A DNA stretch of 43,771 nt, from positions 1 to 43,771 of the forward strand of contig JAFZUV010000010.1 of NCBI GenBank assembly GCA_017618135.1, given 5' to 3'. The notes under the pieces were generated by a model. That model saw only the letters and a list, made by a program, of their open reading frames with translations, had not been told where the DNA came from and searched no databases. The stretch comes from Clostridia bacterium. GTDB taxonomy: Bacteria; Bacillota; Clostridia; Oscillospirales; Acutalibacteraceae. A program made the translations under genes and the position numbers. This document shows positions 1-6,393 of the stretch, in pieces. The stretch's first letter is position 1. The number at the start of each line of letters is the position of its first letter.

Positions 1-44
1 TCATTATTAAGTATTCATTAAATAAATCGTGACAGGATTTTCTA

Positions 45-101
45 AATGAATAATGAAAACTTAAAAATGAATAACGAATAATTTCGGTGCGGCTTCGCCA
101 C
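45..101. repeat. AT-rich ATGAATAA-type direct repeats with a small GC hairpin
   Basis: The stretch holds near-repeated units (AATGAATAATGA, AATGAATAACGAATAA) followed by a short hairpin (GTGCGGC TTC GCCAC). Comparable ATGAATAA runs ending in a small GC hairpin are familiar as intergenic repeats in clostridial genomes. No gene is visible in 1-138. Its identity as a dispersed repeat is inferred from appearance only. Confidence 0.35.
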
Positions 102-111
102 AAAATATAAT

Positions 112-138
112 CCCCGAATCGCAATTTGCGGTTCGGGG
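112..138 (-). terminator. Hairpin terminator of the XRE regulator gene
   Basis: A 12-bp stem (CCCCGAATCGCA with TGCGGTTCGGGG, one G-T type mismatch) closes a 3-nt loop directly after the minus-strand stop codon at 139-141. On the minus strand it is followed by an AT-rich ATTATATTTT tract. The T-run is imperfect, so termination efficiency is uncertain. Confidence 0.6.
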
Positions 139-357
139 TTAATTGTTTTCATCATCCTTGTAAGTCATTATGTCTTCAACATTGCATTTTAATATCCTGC
201 AAAACATTTCTATTGTATGCGTGCTTACGCTTTCGTTCCTTTTCAGTCGTGTAATCTGTCCGGGACTAATATGATATTCTTTAATGAGCGTATATTGTGA
301 AACGCCTCTTTCTTTCATAGTTTTCCACAATTTGTCATAGGTTATCATTTTTCTCAT
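139..357 (-). CDS. XRE/Cro-CI family helix-turn-helix regulator
   Basis: This 72-residue protein consists of little more than a Cro/CI-type DNA-binding domain. The HTH lies at about residues 17-45 (SQYTLIKEYHIS, then the recognition helix PGQITRLKRN), followed by the conserved third section in which THTIEMFCRILKC leads into NVEDIM. That pattern is typical of small SinR-like regulators in Firmicutes mobile elements. It is transcribed divergently from a ribbon-helix-helix gene, and the 80-bp gap between them holds a promoter and an inverted repeat, so cross-control or autorepression is likely. No effector domain is present. The target genes are not known. Confidence 0.85.
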   Translation of the reverse strand: MRKMITYDKLWKTMKERGVSQYTLIKEYHISPGQITRLKRNESVSTHTIEMFCRILKCNVEDIMTYKDDENN

Positions 358-364
358 CTCCCTA

Positions 365-394
365 TTGACATATTAACCGATTATAGTATATAAT
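365..394 (+). promoter_or_regulatory. Promoter for the ribbon-helix-helix gene
   Basis: TTGACA at 365-370 and TATAAT at 389-394 are separated by 18 bp. The gene starts 44 bp downstream at 438 with a GGGAGG site at 425-430. The first arm of the operator repeat lies inside the spacer. Confidence 0.7.
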
Positions 395-417
395 TATATT
401 AACCAATATCGGTTAAT
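372..417. promoter_or_regulatory. Operator-like inverted repeat between divergent regulators
   Basis: ATTAACCGAT at 372-381 is matched by its exact reverse complement ATCGGTTAAT at 408-417. A third half-site ATTAACC at 398-404 forms a tighter dyad ATTAACC-N6-GGTTAAT (398-417). The first and second half-sites are 26 bp apart. The array overlaps the promoter spacer and start region, as expected for a repressor site of the XRE or RHH protein. Which protein binds is inference. Confidence 0.6.
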
Positions 418-437
418 GTTTATAGGGAGGTATGCAA

Positions 438-587
438 ATGTCAAAGATAGTGAAATTTATTGAAAGCGATAAAGAACTAATTGATAGAATAACAGAGTAT
501 CAAAAAGCACACGGATTATCTTCATTTATCGCAACTGTAAGGAAATTATGCAATGATGCATTACAAATTGAAAAAATCAGACATTAA
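438..587 (+). CDS. Small ribbon-helix-helix (CopG/ParD-like) protein
   Basis: A 49-codon gene starts with ATG at 438 behind GGGAGG at 425-430 and a consensus promoter. The protein begins MSKIVKFIESD, a short strand-like segment, then has an amphipathic helix ELIDRITEYQKAHG, a turn LSS, and a second helix FIATVRKLCNDAL. This is the layout of RHH proteins such as CopG and ParD/MetJ-type antitoxins. It is encoded 12 bp upstream of a lipoprotein gene and divergent from an XRE regulator. No toxin-like partner is evident, so a toxin-antitoxin role is not supported; a regulatory role is the simplest reading. Confidence 0.6.
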   Translation: MSKIVKFIESDKELIDRITEYQKAHGLSSFIATVRKLCNDALQIEKIRH

Positions 588-599
588 GGGGTGGCAGTT

Positions 600-1100
600 A
601 TGAAAAAGTTTTTAGCAGTTTATTTAGTATTGATGATGATTATTGCCTTGTTTTGTGGTTGTGCTAACAACAATAATAATGAAACAAAAGAAATTGAAGA
701 ACAACCAAAGACAACAGTTTTAACTGTAAACAATATAGAAGACTACATAATTTTTAAAACAGACATAAGTGAACCTGATGTGTTTGAAAATGTTTACGCG
801 GGGGGAATGAATTGCGAAGTTAAACTAACGGTTAAGACTTCAAGTAAGAAAAATATCGAATACGATAACTTGAAAGTTTCATTTAAGATGGTTGCCGAAC
901 CCTCGACTAAGGGATATGGATGGGATAAAATATTCTTTGCTGATACCGAAAAAGAGTTCTTAGGAATTCTGGATATTCCTTACAACGGTGTTTCTGAAAA
1001 TGTTTTTAAGATAGAATCACAATTTTTAAGATATGTTACCGATGACCCCAACTTAAAACTGGTAATCACGCAAGTTTCTGGGGCAGCCATACAAAAATAA
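600..1100 (+). CDS. Uncharacterised lipoprotein
   Basis: The protein has a basic start MKKF, a hydrophobic stretch and a lipobox-like LFCGC ending near residue 21, followed by an Asn-rich linker. It is therefore predicted to be a lipid-anchored surface protein of 166 residues. A GTG at 591 is in frame, but ATG at 600 is preferred because AAGGGG (586-591) then sits at suitable spacing and the signal peptide begins cleanly. The mature part looks like a single beta-rich domain (VKLTVKTSSKKNIEYDNLKV, then FKIES). No family was recognised. It probably shares the promoter of the RHH gene, which ends 12 bp upstream. Confidence 0.75.
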   Translation: MKKFLAVYLVLMMIIALFCGCANNNNNETKEIEEQPKTTVLTVNNIEDYIIFKTDISEPDVFENVYAGGMNCEVKLTVKTSSKKNIEYDNLKVSFKMVAEPSTKGYGWDKIFFADTEKEFLGILDIPYNGVSENVFKIESQFLRYVTDDPNLKLVITQVSGAAIQK

Positions 1101-1181
1101 CACTTTGTTTATGTGGATATATAGGACAGTTCTATGTGTTTTATCTAAGGGGTGCAATTCCGTCAGGCAAAGCCAGTATTA

Positions 1182-1225
1182 AAAAGTCGACATTTTTGAG
1201 AAATCAAGAATGCCGACTTTTCTTT
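1182..1225 (+). terminator. Terminator after the lipoprotein gene
   Basis: AAAAGTCGACATT at 1182-1194 pairs with AATGCCGACTTTT at 1209-1221, leaving a 14-nt loop and one mismatch, followed by a T-rich tail. It closes the transcription unit that starts at 365. Confidence 0.55.
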
Positions 1226-1281
1226 TGTGCAGAATTATGATATGATTATCTCAACAAATCAGGAATTTATGGTGAAAAAGA

Positions 1282-1788
1282 ATGGAAAAACTGAAAACTC
1301 CTTTTGGGGAAATAGAAATACTTATAGACGGGAAACCGTTTTCTTACTCTGTACAAGAGGGCGGAAAACTGGATGTTTTATGTCCGCATATTTTGGGAAG
1401 GTACCAAATCACAATTCATTTTGTTCCTGACGGCAAAGAGCATATAATAGCATGTGTATTTGACGCTAATTGTAAGTATAAGAGAACTCCTGAAAGTGGT
1501 GAACGGCTGGAATGTCAAAGTTTCTATAACGATTGTAGATATAAAATGTCTATTGGAGTTGAATGCGAGGCGGAGTATACAGGCGGAGCACGAATATCTG
1601 ATGAATATGATTACGACGCTGAATACTTAAAAAATGGGATGTCGTATATTGTTTTGCCGGATACCAAAACCGAACAATATGTGTTTGCAATTGCTTGGAT
1701 AGACGGTGTTGGATGGGACGATCCGATAGCGGATAATAAGCGTGATGTAGAAACATGGTTTGGAGCAGATCCGACAGTATCTTTATGA
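1282..1788 (+). CDS. Uncharacterised protein, 168 residues
   Basis: I do not recognise this family. The protein has no signal peptide or membrane segment. It begins with short alternating strands (TPFGEIEILIDGKPFSYSVQ), continues with a Cys-containing beta-rich section and an acidic stretch, and ends with a Trp-rich segment (AIAWIDGVGWDD, then VETWFGAD). That style resembles small single-gene accessory proteins such as immunity proteins, but there is no toxin gene beside it, so no function is assigned. Start choice: the only in-frame stop upstream is at 1273-1275, leaving ATG 1282 as the first start, although its ribosome binding site is weak (GGTGAAAAAGA). Confidence 0.6.
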   Translation: MEKLKTPFGEIEILIDGKPFSYSVQEGGKLDVLCPHILGRYQITIHFVPDGKEHIIACVFDANCKYKRTPESGERLECQSFYNDCRYKMSIGVECEAEYTGGARISDEYDYDAEYLKNGMSYIVLPDTKTEQYVFAIAWIDGVGWDDPIADNKRDVETWFGADPTVSL

Positions 1789-1830
1789 ATTCAAGGTCAT
1801 TTAGGTTAACTAGATAGGAGGTTGATAGAA

Positions 1831-2055
1831 ATGACCTATACAAAACAAGTTCGCGAATATTGCGAAACTCACAAAGGGACACTAATTGATGTTTCAAAAG
1901 TGAAAGACGAAGATTTTTCTGAAATACCATATAAAACATTATTGAAAATTCTAAACCGTCTTGAAGAAGAGAATATCGTTCATACGGTTTCAAAAGAGGT
2001 TTCTTCTTGCGTTTTGGGCAAAAATACGGGGAAAACAGGCGAAATAGGGCTTTGA
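1831..2055 (+). pseudogene. Truncated AbiEi/DUF6088-like winged-helix protein
   Basis: The start ATG at 1831 has AGGAGG at 1816-1821. Residues 1-50 (MTYTKQVREYCETHKG to VPYKT-like IPYKTLLKILNRLEEENI, HTVSK) match what I know of the N-terminal winged-helix segment of DUF6088/AbiEi-type antitoxin proteins, in which KILNRLEEEG-VSKGVY is the usual run. After HTVSKEV the reading becomes a low-complexity tail rich in Gly, Lys and Thr and stops at 2055, where a full-length protein would continue for 100 or more residues. I read it as a gene cut by recombination near 1995. It could still be an expressed short DNA-binding protein. Confidence 0.55.
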
Positions 2056-2102
2056 ACGGGCTTTCGGGCGGTCGAGCGACTGTCCGGGAGCCCGTTTTTT
2101 CT
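2055..2102 (+). terminator. Strong GC-rich terminator
   Basis: AACGGGCT at 2055-2062 pairs with AGCCCGTT at 2089-2096 and is followed at once by a run of six T. The intervening 26 nt can extend the stem through CGGGCGGTCG / CGACTGTCCG with wobbles. It ends transcription before the feo promoter. Confidence 0.8.
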
Positions 2103-2170
2103 GCTTTCAAGGCAAAAATAGTGGTGTACTTCTGGGCGCTCTTTACGGAAACAAAGAACGCCTAAAAGAT

Positions 2171-2192
2171 ACAGCCGGCAGGATTCGAACCC
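2171..2192 (-). other. tRNA T-arm-like remnant, possible attachment-site scar
   Basis: On the minus strand the sequence contains GGTTCGAATCC, the near-universal tRNA T-loop, followed by TGCCGGCTGT as a 3' T-stem and acceptor strand would be. The 5' side (TTTTTTGGG) does not pair with the 3' T-stem, and no anticodon or D arm is visible. It is therefore not a functional tRNA. Its place between truncated accessory DNA and a core operon would suit an old integration site. A chance match cannot be excluded. Confidence 0.4.
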
Positions 2193-2221
2193 AAAAAACT
2201 GTGAATTATTGAAAAAAGCTC

Positions 2222-2250
2222 TTGACAAATTAGCGTATGCTAACTATAAT
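2222..2250 (+). promoter_or_regulatory. Near-perfect sigma-A promoter of the feo operon
   Basis: TTGACA at 2222-2227 and TATAAT at 2245-2250 have the ideal 17-bp spacing. The spacer is almost wholly filled by the palindrome TTAGCGTATGCTAA, so a bound repressor would block RNA polymerase directly. Confidence 0.85.
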
Positions 2251-2280
2251 ATAATACGGTTAGGTAATGCTAACCGTATT
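2230..2280 (+). promoter_or_regulatory. Two tandem DtxR-like operator palindromes at the feo promoter
   Basis: Site 1 is TTAGCGTATGCTAA at 2230-2243, inside the promoter spacer. Site 2 is TTAGGTAATGCTAA at 2260-2273, embedded in an 11-bp perfect inverted repeat AATACGGTTAG / CTAACCGTATT (2253-2263 and 2270-2280) that covers the expected start of transcription. The TTAG...CTAA half-sites resemble the TTAGGTTAGCCTAACCTAA-type box of iron-dependent DtxR/IdeR repressors. The regulator gene is not in the window. Confidence 0.7.
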
Positions 2281-2329
2281 GTTTAGCAAATTGGATAGCG
2301 GCGGCTAACCAATTTTTGGAGGCATCGGG

Positions 2330-2343
2330 TTAGTGTATGCTAA
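2330..2343 (+). promoter_or_regulatory. Third copy of the feo operator palindrome
   Basis: TTAGTGTATGCTAA matches the sites at 2230 and 2260 and lies in the feo leader, 22 bp before the first feoA start. A looser TTAG...GCTAA pair sits between it and the promoter (2283-2308). Confidence 0.6.
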
Positions 2344-2365
2344 TCTGCGCCTGCAGGAGGAAATT

Positions 2366-2578
2366 ATGATCCCACTTTGTTTATCGGAAAAGGGAGAGCC
2401 GCAAATCATAAAAAAGATTGGCGGCAAACCGGAAGTAAAACAACATCTTGAAAATCTCGGTTTCAATGTCGGGGGGACGGTCACGGTTATCAGTTCTCTT
2501 GGCGGTAATGTGATCGTCAAGGTCAAGGAGTCAAGAATCGCCATAAATGATGATCTGGCGAGAAAAATAATGGTTTAA
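2366..2578 (+). CDS. feoA: FeoA-family protein (first copy)
   Basis: This 70-residue protein is a small SH3-like FeoA domain, the cytosolic partner that supports ferrous iron uptake through FeoB. Family signs are GGKPEVKQHLENLGFNVGGTVTVIS, the usual helix-turn-strand with LGF followed by G-x-x-V, and IAINDDLARKIMV at the C-terminus, equivalent to the iALr-ela-kI ending of the family. ATG at 2366 is preferred over an upstream in-frame GTG at 2333 because GCAGGAGG (2353-2360) is well placed and the GTG lies inside an operator copy. It is the first gene of the feo operon. Confidence 0.9.
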   Translation: MIPLCLSEKGEPQIIKKIGGKPEVKQHLENLGFNVGGTVTVISSLGGNVIVKVKESRIAINDDLARKIMV

Positions 2579-2603
2579 TATTTTTCACAAGGAGGAGTAT
2601 ACA

Positions 2604-2825
2604 GTGAAAACACTCAGAGACATAAAGATCGGGGAGACCGCTACAGTCGTAAAGCTTCACGGTGAAGGTGCTGTTAAGAGGCGTATTATGGATATGGGGA
2701 TAACAAAGCATACACCCGTTCGTGTACGAAAGGTTGCACCTCTGGGTGATCCGATCGAGGTTACCGTGAGAAATTATGAACTGTCTATCCGTAAAGCAGA
2801 TGCGGAAATGATAGAAGTCGAGTAA
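2604..2825 (+). CDS. feoA: FeoA-family protein (second copy)
   Basis: A second FeoA domain of 73 residues, only distantly similar to the first, starts at GTG 2604 behind GGAGGA. It shows the classic pattern: LRDIKIGETATVVKL, GEGAVKRRIMDMGI, then TPVRVRKVAPLGDPIEVTVRNYELSIRKADAEMI. This copy is closer to the FeoA consensus (RRIMDMGI, APLGDPIEV, LSIRK) than the upstream one. Paired feoA genes before feoB are common in Clostridia. The two copies probably form homo- or heteromers acting on the FeoB cytosolic region; that is inference from family knowledge. Confidence 0.95.
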   Translation: MKTLRDIKIGETATVVKLHGEGAVKRRIMDMGITKHTPVRVRKVAPLGDPIEVTVRNYELSIRKADAEMIEVE

Positions 2826-2854
2826 AATATCTGCGTATTTTTTTCAGCCGACAG

Positions 2855-2868
2855 TTAGCGTAGGCTAA
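2855..2868 (+). promoter_or_regulatory. Fourth operator palindrome, between feoA and feoB
   Basis: TTAGCGTAGGCTAA lies in the 82-bp gap between the second feoA and feoB. It keeps both half-sites of the upstream copies. No clear promoter accompanies it, so it may act as a roadblock or loop partner. Confidence 0.6.
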
Positions 2869-2907
2869 TTGTTCAAAGCTCAAATGAGCAGAAAGGAAGC
2901 ATTTATT

Positions 2908-5427
2908 ATGGATATCAGAATAGCCCTCGCAGGCAACCCGAACAGCGGTAAAACGACATTGTTTAATGCGCTGACCGGTTCCAATCAGTTCGTAGGAAAC
3001 TGGCCAGGCGTTACGGTGGAGAAAAAGGAAGGCAAACTGAAAAAACACGACGGTGTTATAATCACAGACCTTCCCGGGATTTACTCTCTTTCTCCTTATA
3101 CTCTTGAGGAAGTCGTAGCAAGAAACTATCTCATAGGCGAGCGTCCCGACGCTATACTCAACATTGTTGACGGCACCAATCTTGAAAGAAACCTGTATCT
3201 AACGACGCAACTCACCGAACTCGGCATTCCGGTCGTAGTTGCAATAAATATGATCGACCTTGTTAAAAAAGAAGGCGACAAGATCAATTTGACTGAGCTT
3301 TCCCGCCAGCTCGGCTGTACTGTTGTTGAAATTTCCGCCCTTAAAGGAACCGGCGTTCTTGAGGCGGCGGAGGCCTCCATTGAAGCGGCTAAAAACGGGA
3401 GAACAATACCTCAGCACAGTTTTTCAGGTCCGGTGGAACACGCACTTGCTCATATTGAAGAAGCCGTTGTTCATGATTTACCGGAAGAACAGCAGAGATG
3501 GTACGCCATTAAGATTTTTGAACGCGACGAAAAGGTGCTCGAGAAGATGAACATTCCCGCCGAAACCCTCGATCATATTGAAGAAGACATCAAAGCGGCG
3601 GAAAAAGAGCTTGACGACGATGCGGAGAGCATTATAACCGATGAAAGATATGTTTACATAGCTGAAGTCATCAAGGCTTGCTATAAAAAGAAAAAAGAAA
3701 GGAAACTCACCAAGAGCGACAAGATTGATAAGGTTGTTACTAACAGGTGGCTTGGTCTTCCGATTTTTGCTCTTGTTATGTTTCTGGTTTACTATATAGC
3801 AATGGTTACCGTAGGCACGGCAGCCACCGACTGGGCGAATGACGGACTGTTTGGTGACGGTTATCACCTTTTTGGCATAGGTACCGAGCAATCAGAGGAA
3901 AAGGCAGAGAATTACAGTGCTGCATCCAACGCACTTACCGCATACGGATTTGAATTTGATGCGGAAGATGATGAATTTGACGCAGACGCACTGATTTCCG
4001 AAATAAAGGAATTTACACCTGACAAAGCTTCTGCTGTAACTGAAATCACCGATGATGAAACGCTCGAAGAGTCAACCGTAACCGTTTATTTTGACAATGT
4101 TCCGGAGAATGCGGATGAAGAAGAAACAAACGGTATGACCTTTAAAGAAGCTGTCAATTACTTTTCGGAAAACGGTTTTGAAGAACCCGATCCGGCTGAT
4201 GACGGCGTATGGGTTCCGGGTGTTCCGGCACTGGTTGATAAAGCACTGCTTGATAGTGAAGAGAACGCGCGCGTTCCCGAATGGCTTTACGGTCTTATTA
4301 AAGACGGTATTATTGCCGGTGTCGGCGCGGTGCTTGGTTTCGTGCCTCAGATGTTGGTATTATTCTTCCTGCTGGCATTTCTCGAGGGTTGCGGATATAT
4401 GGCGCGTATCGCCTTTGTTCTTGACCGTATATTCAGAAGATTCGGTTTATCGGGAAAGTCGTTTATTCCTATGCTTGTAGGAACCGGATGTGGAATTCCG
4501 GGTATCATGGCGTCGCGTACCATAGAAAATGAGCGCGATCGCCGTATGACGATTATGACTACAACCTTTATACCCTGCGGTGCAAAACTGCCGTTTATTG
4601 CGATGGTTGCAGGCGCGATCTTCGGTGGCTCTGCGTGGGTTTCAGTATCTGCGTATTTTATCGGTATGGCGGCGATTGTTGTTTCAGGCGTAATGCTTAA
4701 AAAGACAAAGAGATTTGCAGGGGATCCGGCGCCGTTTGTTATGGAGCTTCCCGCATACCATCTGCCTACCTTTGGAAATGTTCTCCGCTCAACCTGGGAG
4801 CGCGGTTGGTCCTTTATTAAAAAGGCAGGAACCATTATTCTCCTTTCAACAATACTGGTTTGGTTTACATCATTCTTCGGCTGGGTTAACGGGTCGTTCG
4901 GTATGCTTGCTGAAGAGGAAATGGGCAACTCAATTCTTGCCTATATCGGCAAGGCATTTGCTTGGGTTTTTGCACCACTCGGCTGGGGCAACTGGAAGGC
5001 GGCTGTTGCTTCCGTTACCGGTCTTGTCGCAAAGGAAAATATCGTTGGTACAATGGGCATTCTTTACGGCGACTGGACAGGAATTGCCGGTGCTTTCGCA
5101 ACAAGATTTGCCGGATTTTCATTCCTCGTGTTCAACCTTCTTTGTGCTCCGTGTTTCGCGGCTATCGGTGCTATCAAGCGCGAAATGAATAGTGCAAGTT
5201 GGACATGGTTTGCCGTATGTTATCAGTGTGGCTTTGCTTATGTAATATCCCTTATGATTAACCAATTTGGTAATCTGTTGACAGGTAATATCTCCAGCGG
5301 CGCCGGAACGGTTGTCAATGTAATAAGTCTTATCGTCGCACTCGCTTTACTTGTTGAAATGGTTTATATGTTGTTCTTTAAGAAGTATAAAGAAGCAACC
5401 AAGCTTACACAAGGAGTTAAAGTGTAA
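2908..5427 (+). CDS. feoB: FeoB ferrous iron transporter with an acidic insertion
   Basis: FeoB imports Fe(II) across the cytoplasmic membrane, gated by its N-terminal G domain. Residues 1-165 carry G1 GNPNSGKT, the G2-region GVTVEKKEG, G3 DLPGIYS and G4 NMID. A helical segment follows, then a membrane domain with the family signatures DGIIAGVGAVLGFVPQ, LEGCGYMAR, GTGCGIPGIMASR and PCGAKLPF. ATG 2908 is chosen because GAAAGGA lies just upstream; in-frame starts at 2869 and 2884 fall near the operator. At 839 residues it is longer than many FeoB proteins (commonly about 650-770) because of an Asp/Glu-rich insertion at about residues 318-452, after the first membrane helix and therefore probably outside the cell. 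The downstream gene encodes its Cys-rich partner. Confidence 0.97.
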   Translation: MDIRIALAGNPNSGKTTLFNALTGSNQFVGNWPGVTVEKKEGKLKKHDGVIITDLPGIYSLSPYTLEEVVARNYLIGERPDAILNIVDGTNLERNLYLTTQLTELGIPVVVAINMIDLVKKEGDKINLTELSRQLGCTVVEISALKGTGVLEAAEASIEAAKNGRTIPQHSFSGPVEHALAHIEEAVVHDLPEEQQRWYAIKIFERDEKVLEKMNIPAETLDHIEEDIKAAEKELDDDAESIITDERYVYIAEVIKACYKKKKERKLTKSDKIDKVVTNRWLGLPIFALVMFLVYYIAMVTVGTAATDWANDGLFGDGYHLFGIGTEQSEEKAENYSAASNALTAYGFEFDAEDDEFDADALISEIKEFTPDKASAVTEITDDETLEESTVTVYFDNVPENADEEETNGMTFKEAVNYFSENGFEEPDPADDGVWVPGVPALVDKALLDSEENARVPEWLYGLIKDGIIAGVGAVLGFVPQMLVLFFLLAFLEGCGYMARIAFVLDRIFRRFGLSGKSFIPMLVGTGCGIPGIMASRTIENERDRRMTIMTTTFIPCGAKLPFIAMVAGAIFGGSAWVSVSAYFIGMAAIVVSGVMLKKTKRFAGDPAPFVMELPAYHLPTFGNVLRSTWERGWSFIKKAGTIILLSTILVWFTSFFGWVNGSFGMLAEEEMGNSILAYIGKAFAWVFAPLGWGNWKAAVASVTGLVAKENIVGTMGILYGDWTGIAGAFATRFAGFSFLVFNLLCAPCFAAIGAIKREMNSASWTWFAVCYQCGFAYVISLMINQFGNLLTGNISSGAGTVVNVISLIVALALLVEMVYMLFFKKYKEATKLTQGVKV

Positions 5428-5449
5428 AAAACGAAAGGAGCGTAATTTT

Positions 5450-5623
5450 ATGTTTGCATGGATTGCGCAAAACCTAGTAACAATCATTGTAATATCCGTA
5501 ATACTGGTTTTGGTCGTAATTGCCGTGTACTCTCTGATAAAAGATAAAAAGAGCAAAAAAGGCGGGTGCACGGGGAACTGTGCGACATGCGGTATGGGAT
5601 GCTCCTACAATAAAGATAAATAA
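5450..5623 (+). CDS. FeoB-associated Cys-rich membrane protein
   Basis: This 57-residue protein has one N-terminal membrane helix (about residues 8-30), a basic stop-transfer segment DKKSKKGG, and a Cys cluster CTGNCATCGMGC near the C-terminus. This is the composition of the small FeoB-associated Cys-rich proteins that replace FeoC in many Firmicutes. ATG 5450 follows AAAGGAG at about 5434-5440, 22 bp after the feoB stop. The Cys cluster may bind iron or an Fe-S centre at the membrane face; that role is inferred, not shown. Confidence 0.9.
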   Translation: MFAWIAQNLVTIIVISVILVLVVIAVYSLIKDKKSKKGGCTGNCATCGMGCSYNKDK

Positions 5624-5625
5624 TA

Positions 5626-5670
5626 GTAAACCCGGGAGTAATTAGTATATTTCTGCTTCCGGGTTTATTA
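5626..5670 (+). terminator. Terminator of the feo operon
   Basis: TAAACCCGGGAG at 5626-5637 pairs with CTTCCGGGTTTA at 5656-5667 around an 18-nt loop, with one mismatch. The following tract is short (TTA TCT). Confidence 0.65.
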
Positions 5671-5691
5671 TCTGATTAGCGGAGGTATATT

Positions 5692-6393
5692 ATGTCTATC
5701 GTTAAATTTGATAATGTTTCAAGGATATATACAAGCGGTGATCACGAACTGCGGGCATTGGATAAAGTGAGTTTTACGCTTGACGAGGGGAAATTCGTTG
5801 TGATACTCGGACCGTCCGGAGCCGGAAAAAGTACGCTTCTCAATCTGCTTGGAGGACTTGACAGTCCGAGCGAGGGCACAATCACCGTTTCCGGTAAGGA
5901 CATCTCAAAGCTGACTGACAACGAACTTGCAGACTATCGTGCTTCAACCGTCGGTTTTGTGTTTCAATTTTATAATCTCATTCCGACGCTTACCGTTTAT
6001 GAGAATGTAAAACTTGTTTCGGAAATATCAAAAGATGCACTTGAAGCGAAGGCTATGATTGGAAAGGTCGGACTGCTTGATCACCTGAATAACTTTCCGT
6101 CGGAGCTTTCCGGCGGCGAACAGCAGCGCATTTCGATTGCGCGTGCCCTGTGTAAAAACCCTAGAATACTGCTTTGTGACGAGCCGACCGGTGCGCTGGA
6201 TTCCGAAACAGGAGTTATGGTACTTAAATTACTGCTTGATATGGCAAAAAACTACGGCAAAACGATTGTGATTGTCACGCACAATCAGAATATCGCAAAA
6301 ATGGCGGATGTTGTAATCCGCGTCAAAAACGGAAAGATCCGCTCGGTAGAGGAGCAGGAAAATCCGCTTTCCGCTGACGAGGTGGAGTGGTGA
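5692..6393 (+). CDS. ABC transporter ATP-binding protein, MacB/LolD type
   Basis: A 233-residue nucleotide-binding subunit with Walker [10 protein letters not shown] (about residues 43-51), Q-loop [13 protein letters not shown], signature LSGGEQQR, Walker [13 protein letters not shown] and switch His in VTHN. The FYNLIP motif and the DEPTGALD ending place it with the MacB/LolD/FtsE branch that powers FtsX-like permeases. Its stop overlaps the permease start by one base (TGATG), so the two are translationally coupled. Because the permease downstream is truncated, the transporter is probably not functional here. Confidence 0.95.
   Translation: MSIVKFDNVSRIYTSGDHELRALDKVSFTLDEGKFVVILGPSGAGKSTLLNLLGGLDSPSEGTITVSGKDISKLTDNELADYRASTVGFVFQFYNLIPTLTVYENVKLVSEISKDALEAKAMIGKVGLLDHLNNFPSELSGGEQQRISIARALCKNPRILLCDEPTGALDSETGVMVLKLLLDMAKNYGKTIVIVTHNQNIAKMADVVIRVKNGKIRSVEEQENPLSADEVEW

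Noticed and set aside
438-1100. Toxin-antitoxin pair made of the RHH protein and its neighbour
   Set aside because: The downstream product is a lipoprotein with a clear signal peptide and does not resemble RelE, MazF or other toxins.
1227-1430. Plus-strand frame overlapping the start of the unknown gene
   Set aside because: It shares DNA with the 1282 gene in another frame, and its product (Arg/Asn-rich) has no domain-like pattern.
1550-2110. Long minus-strand reading opposite the unknown gene and the truncated AbiEi-like gene
   Set aside because: It runs antisense to two genes with better start signals, has no ribosome site, and crosses the terminator.
4347-4928. 193-codon minus-strand frame within feoB
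   Set aside because: It is the antisense shadow of a highly conserved membrane domain.
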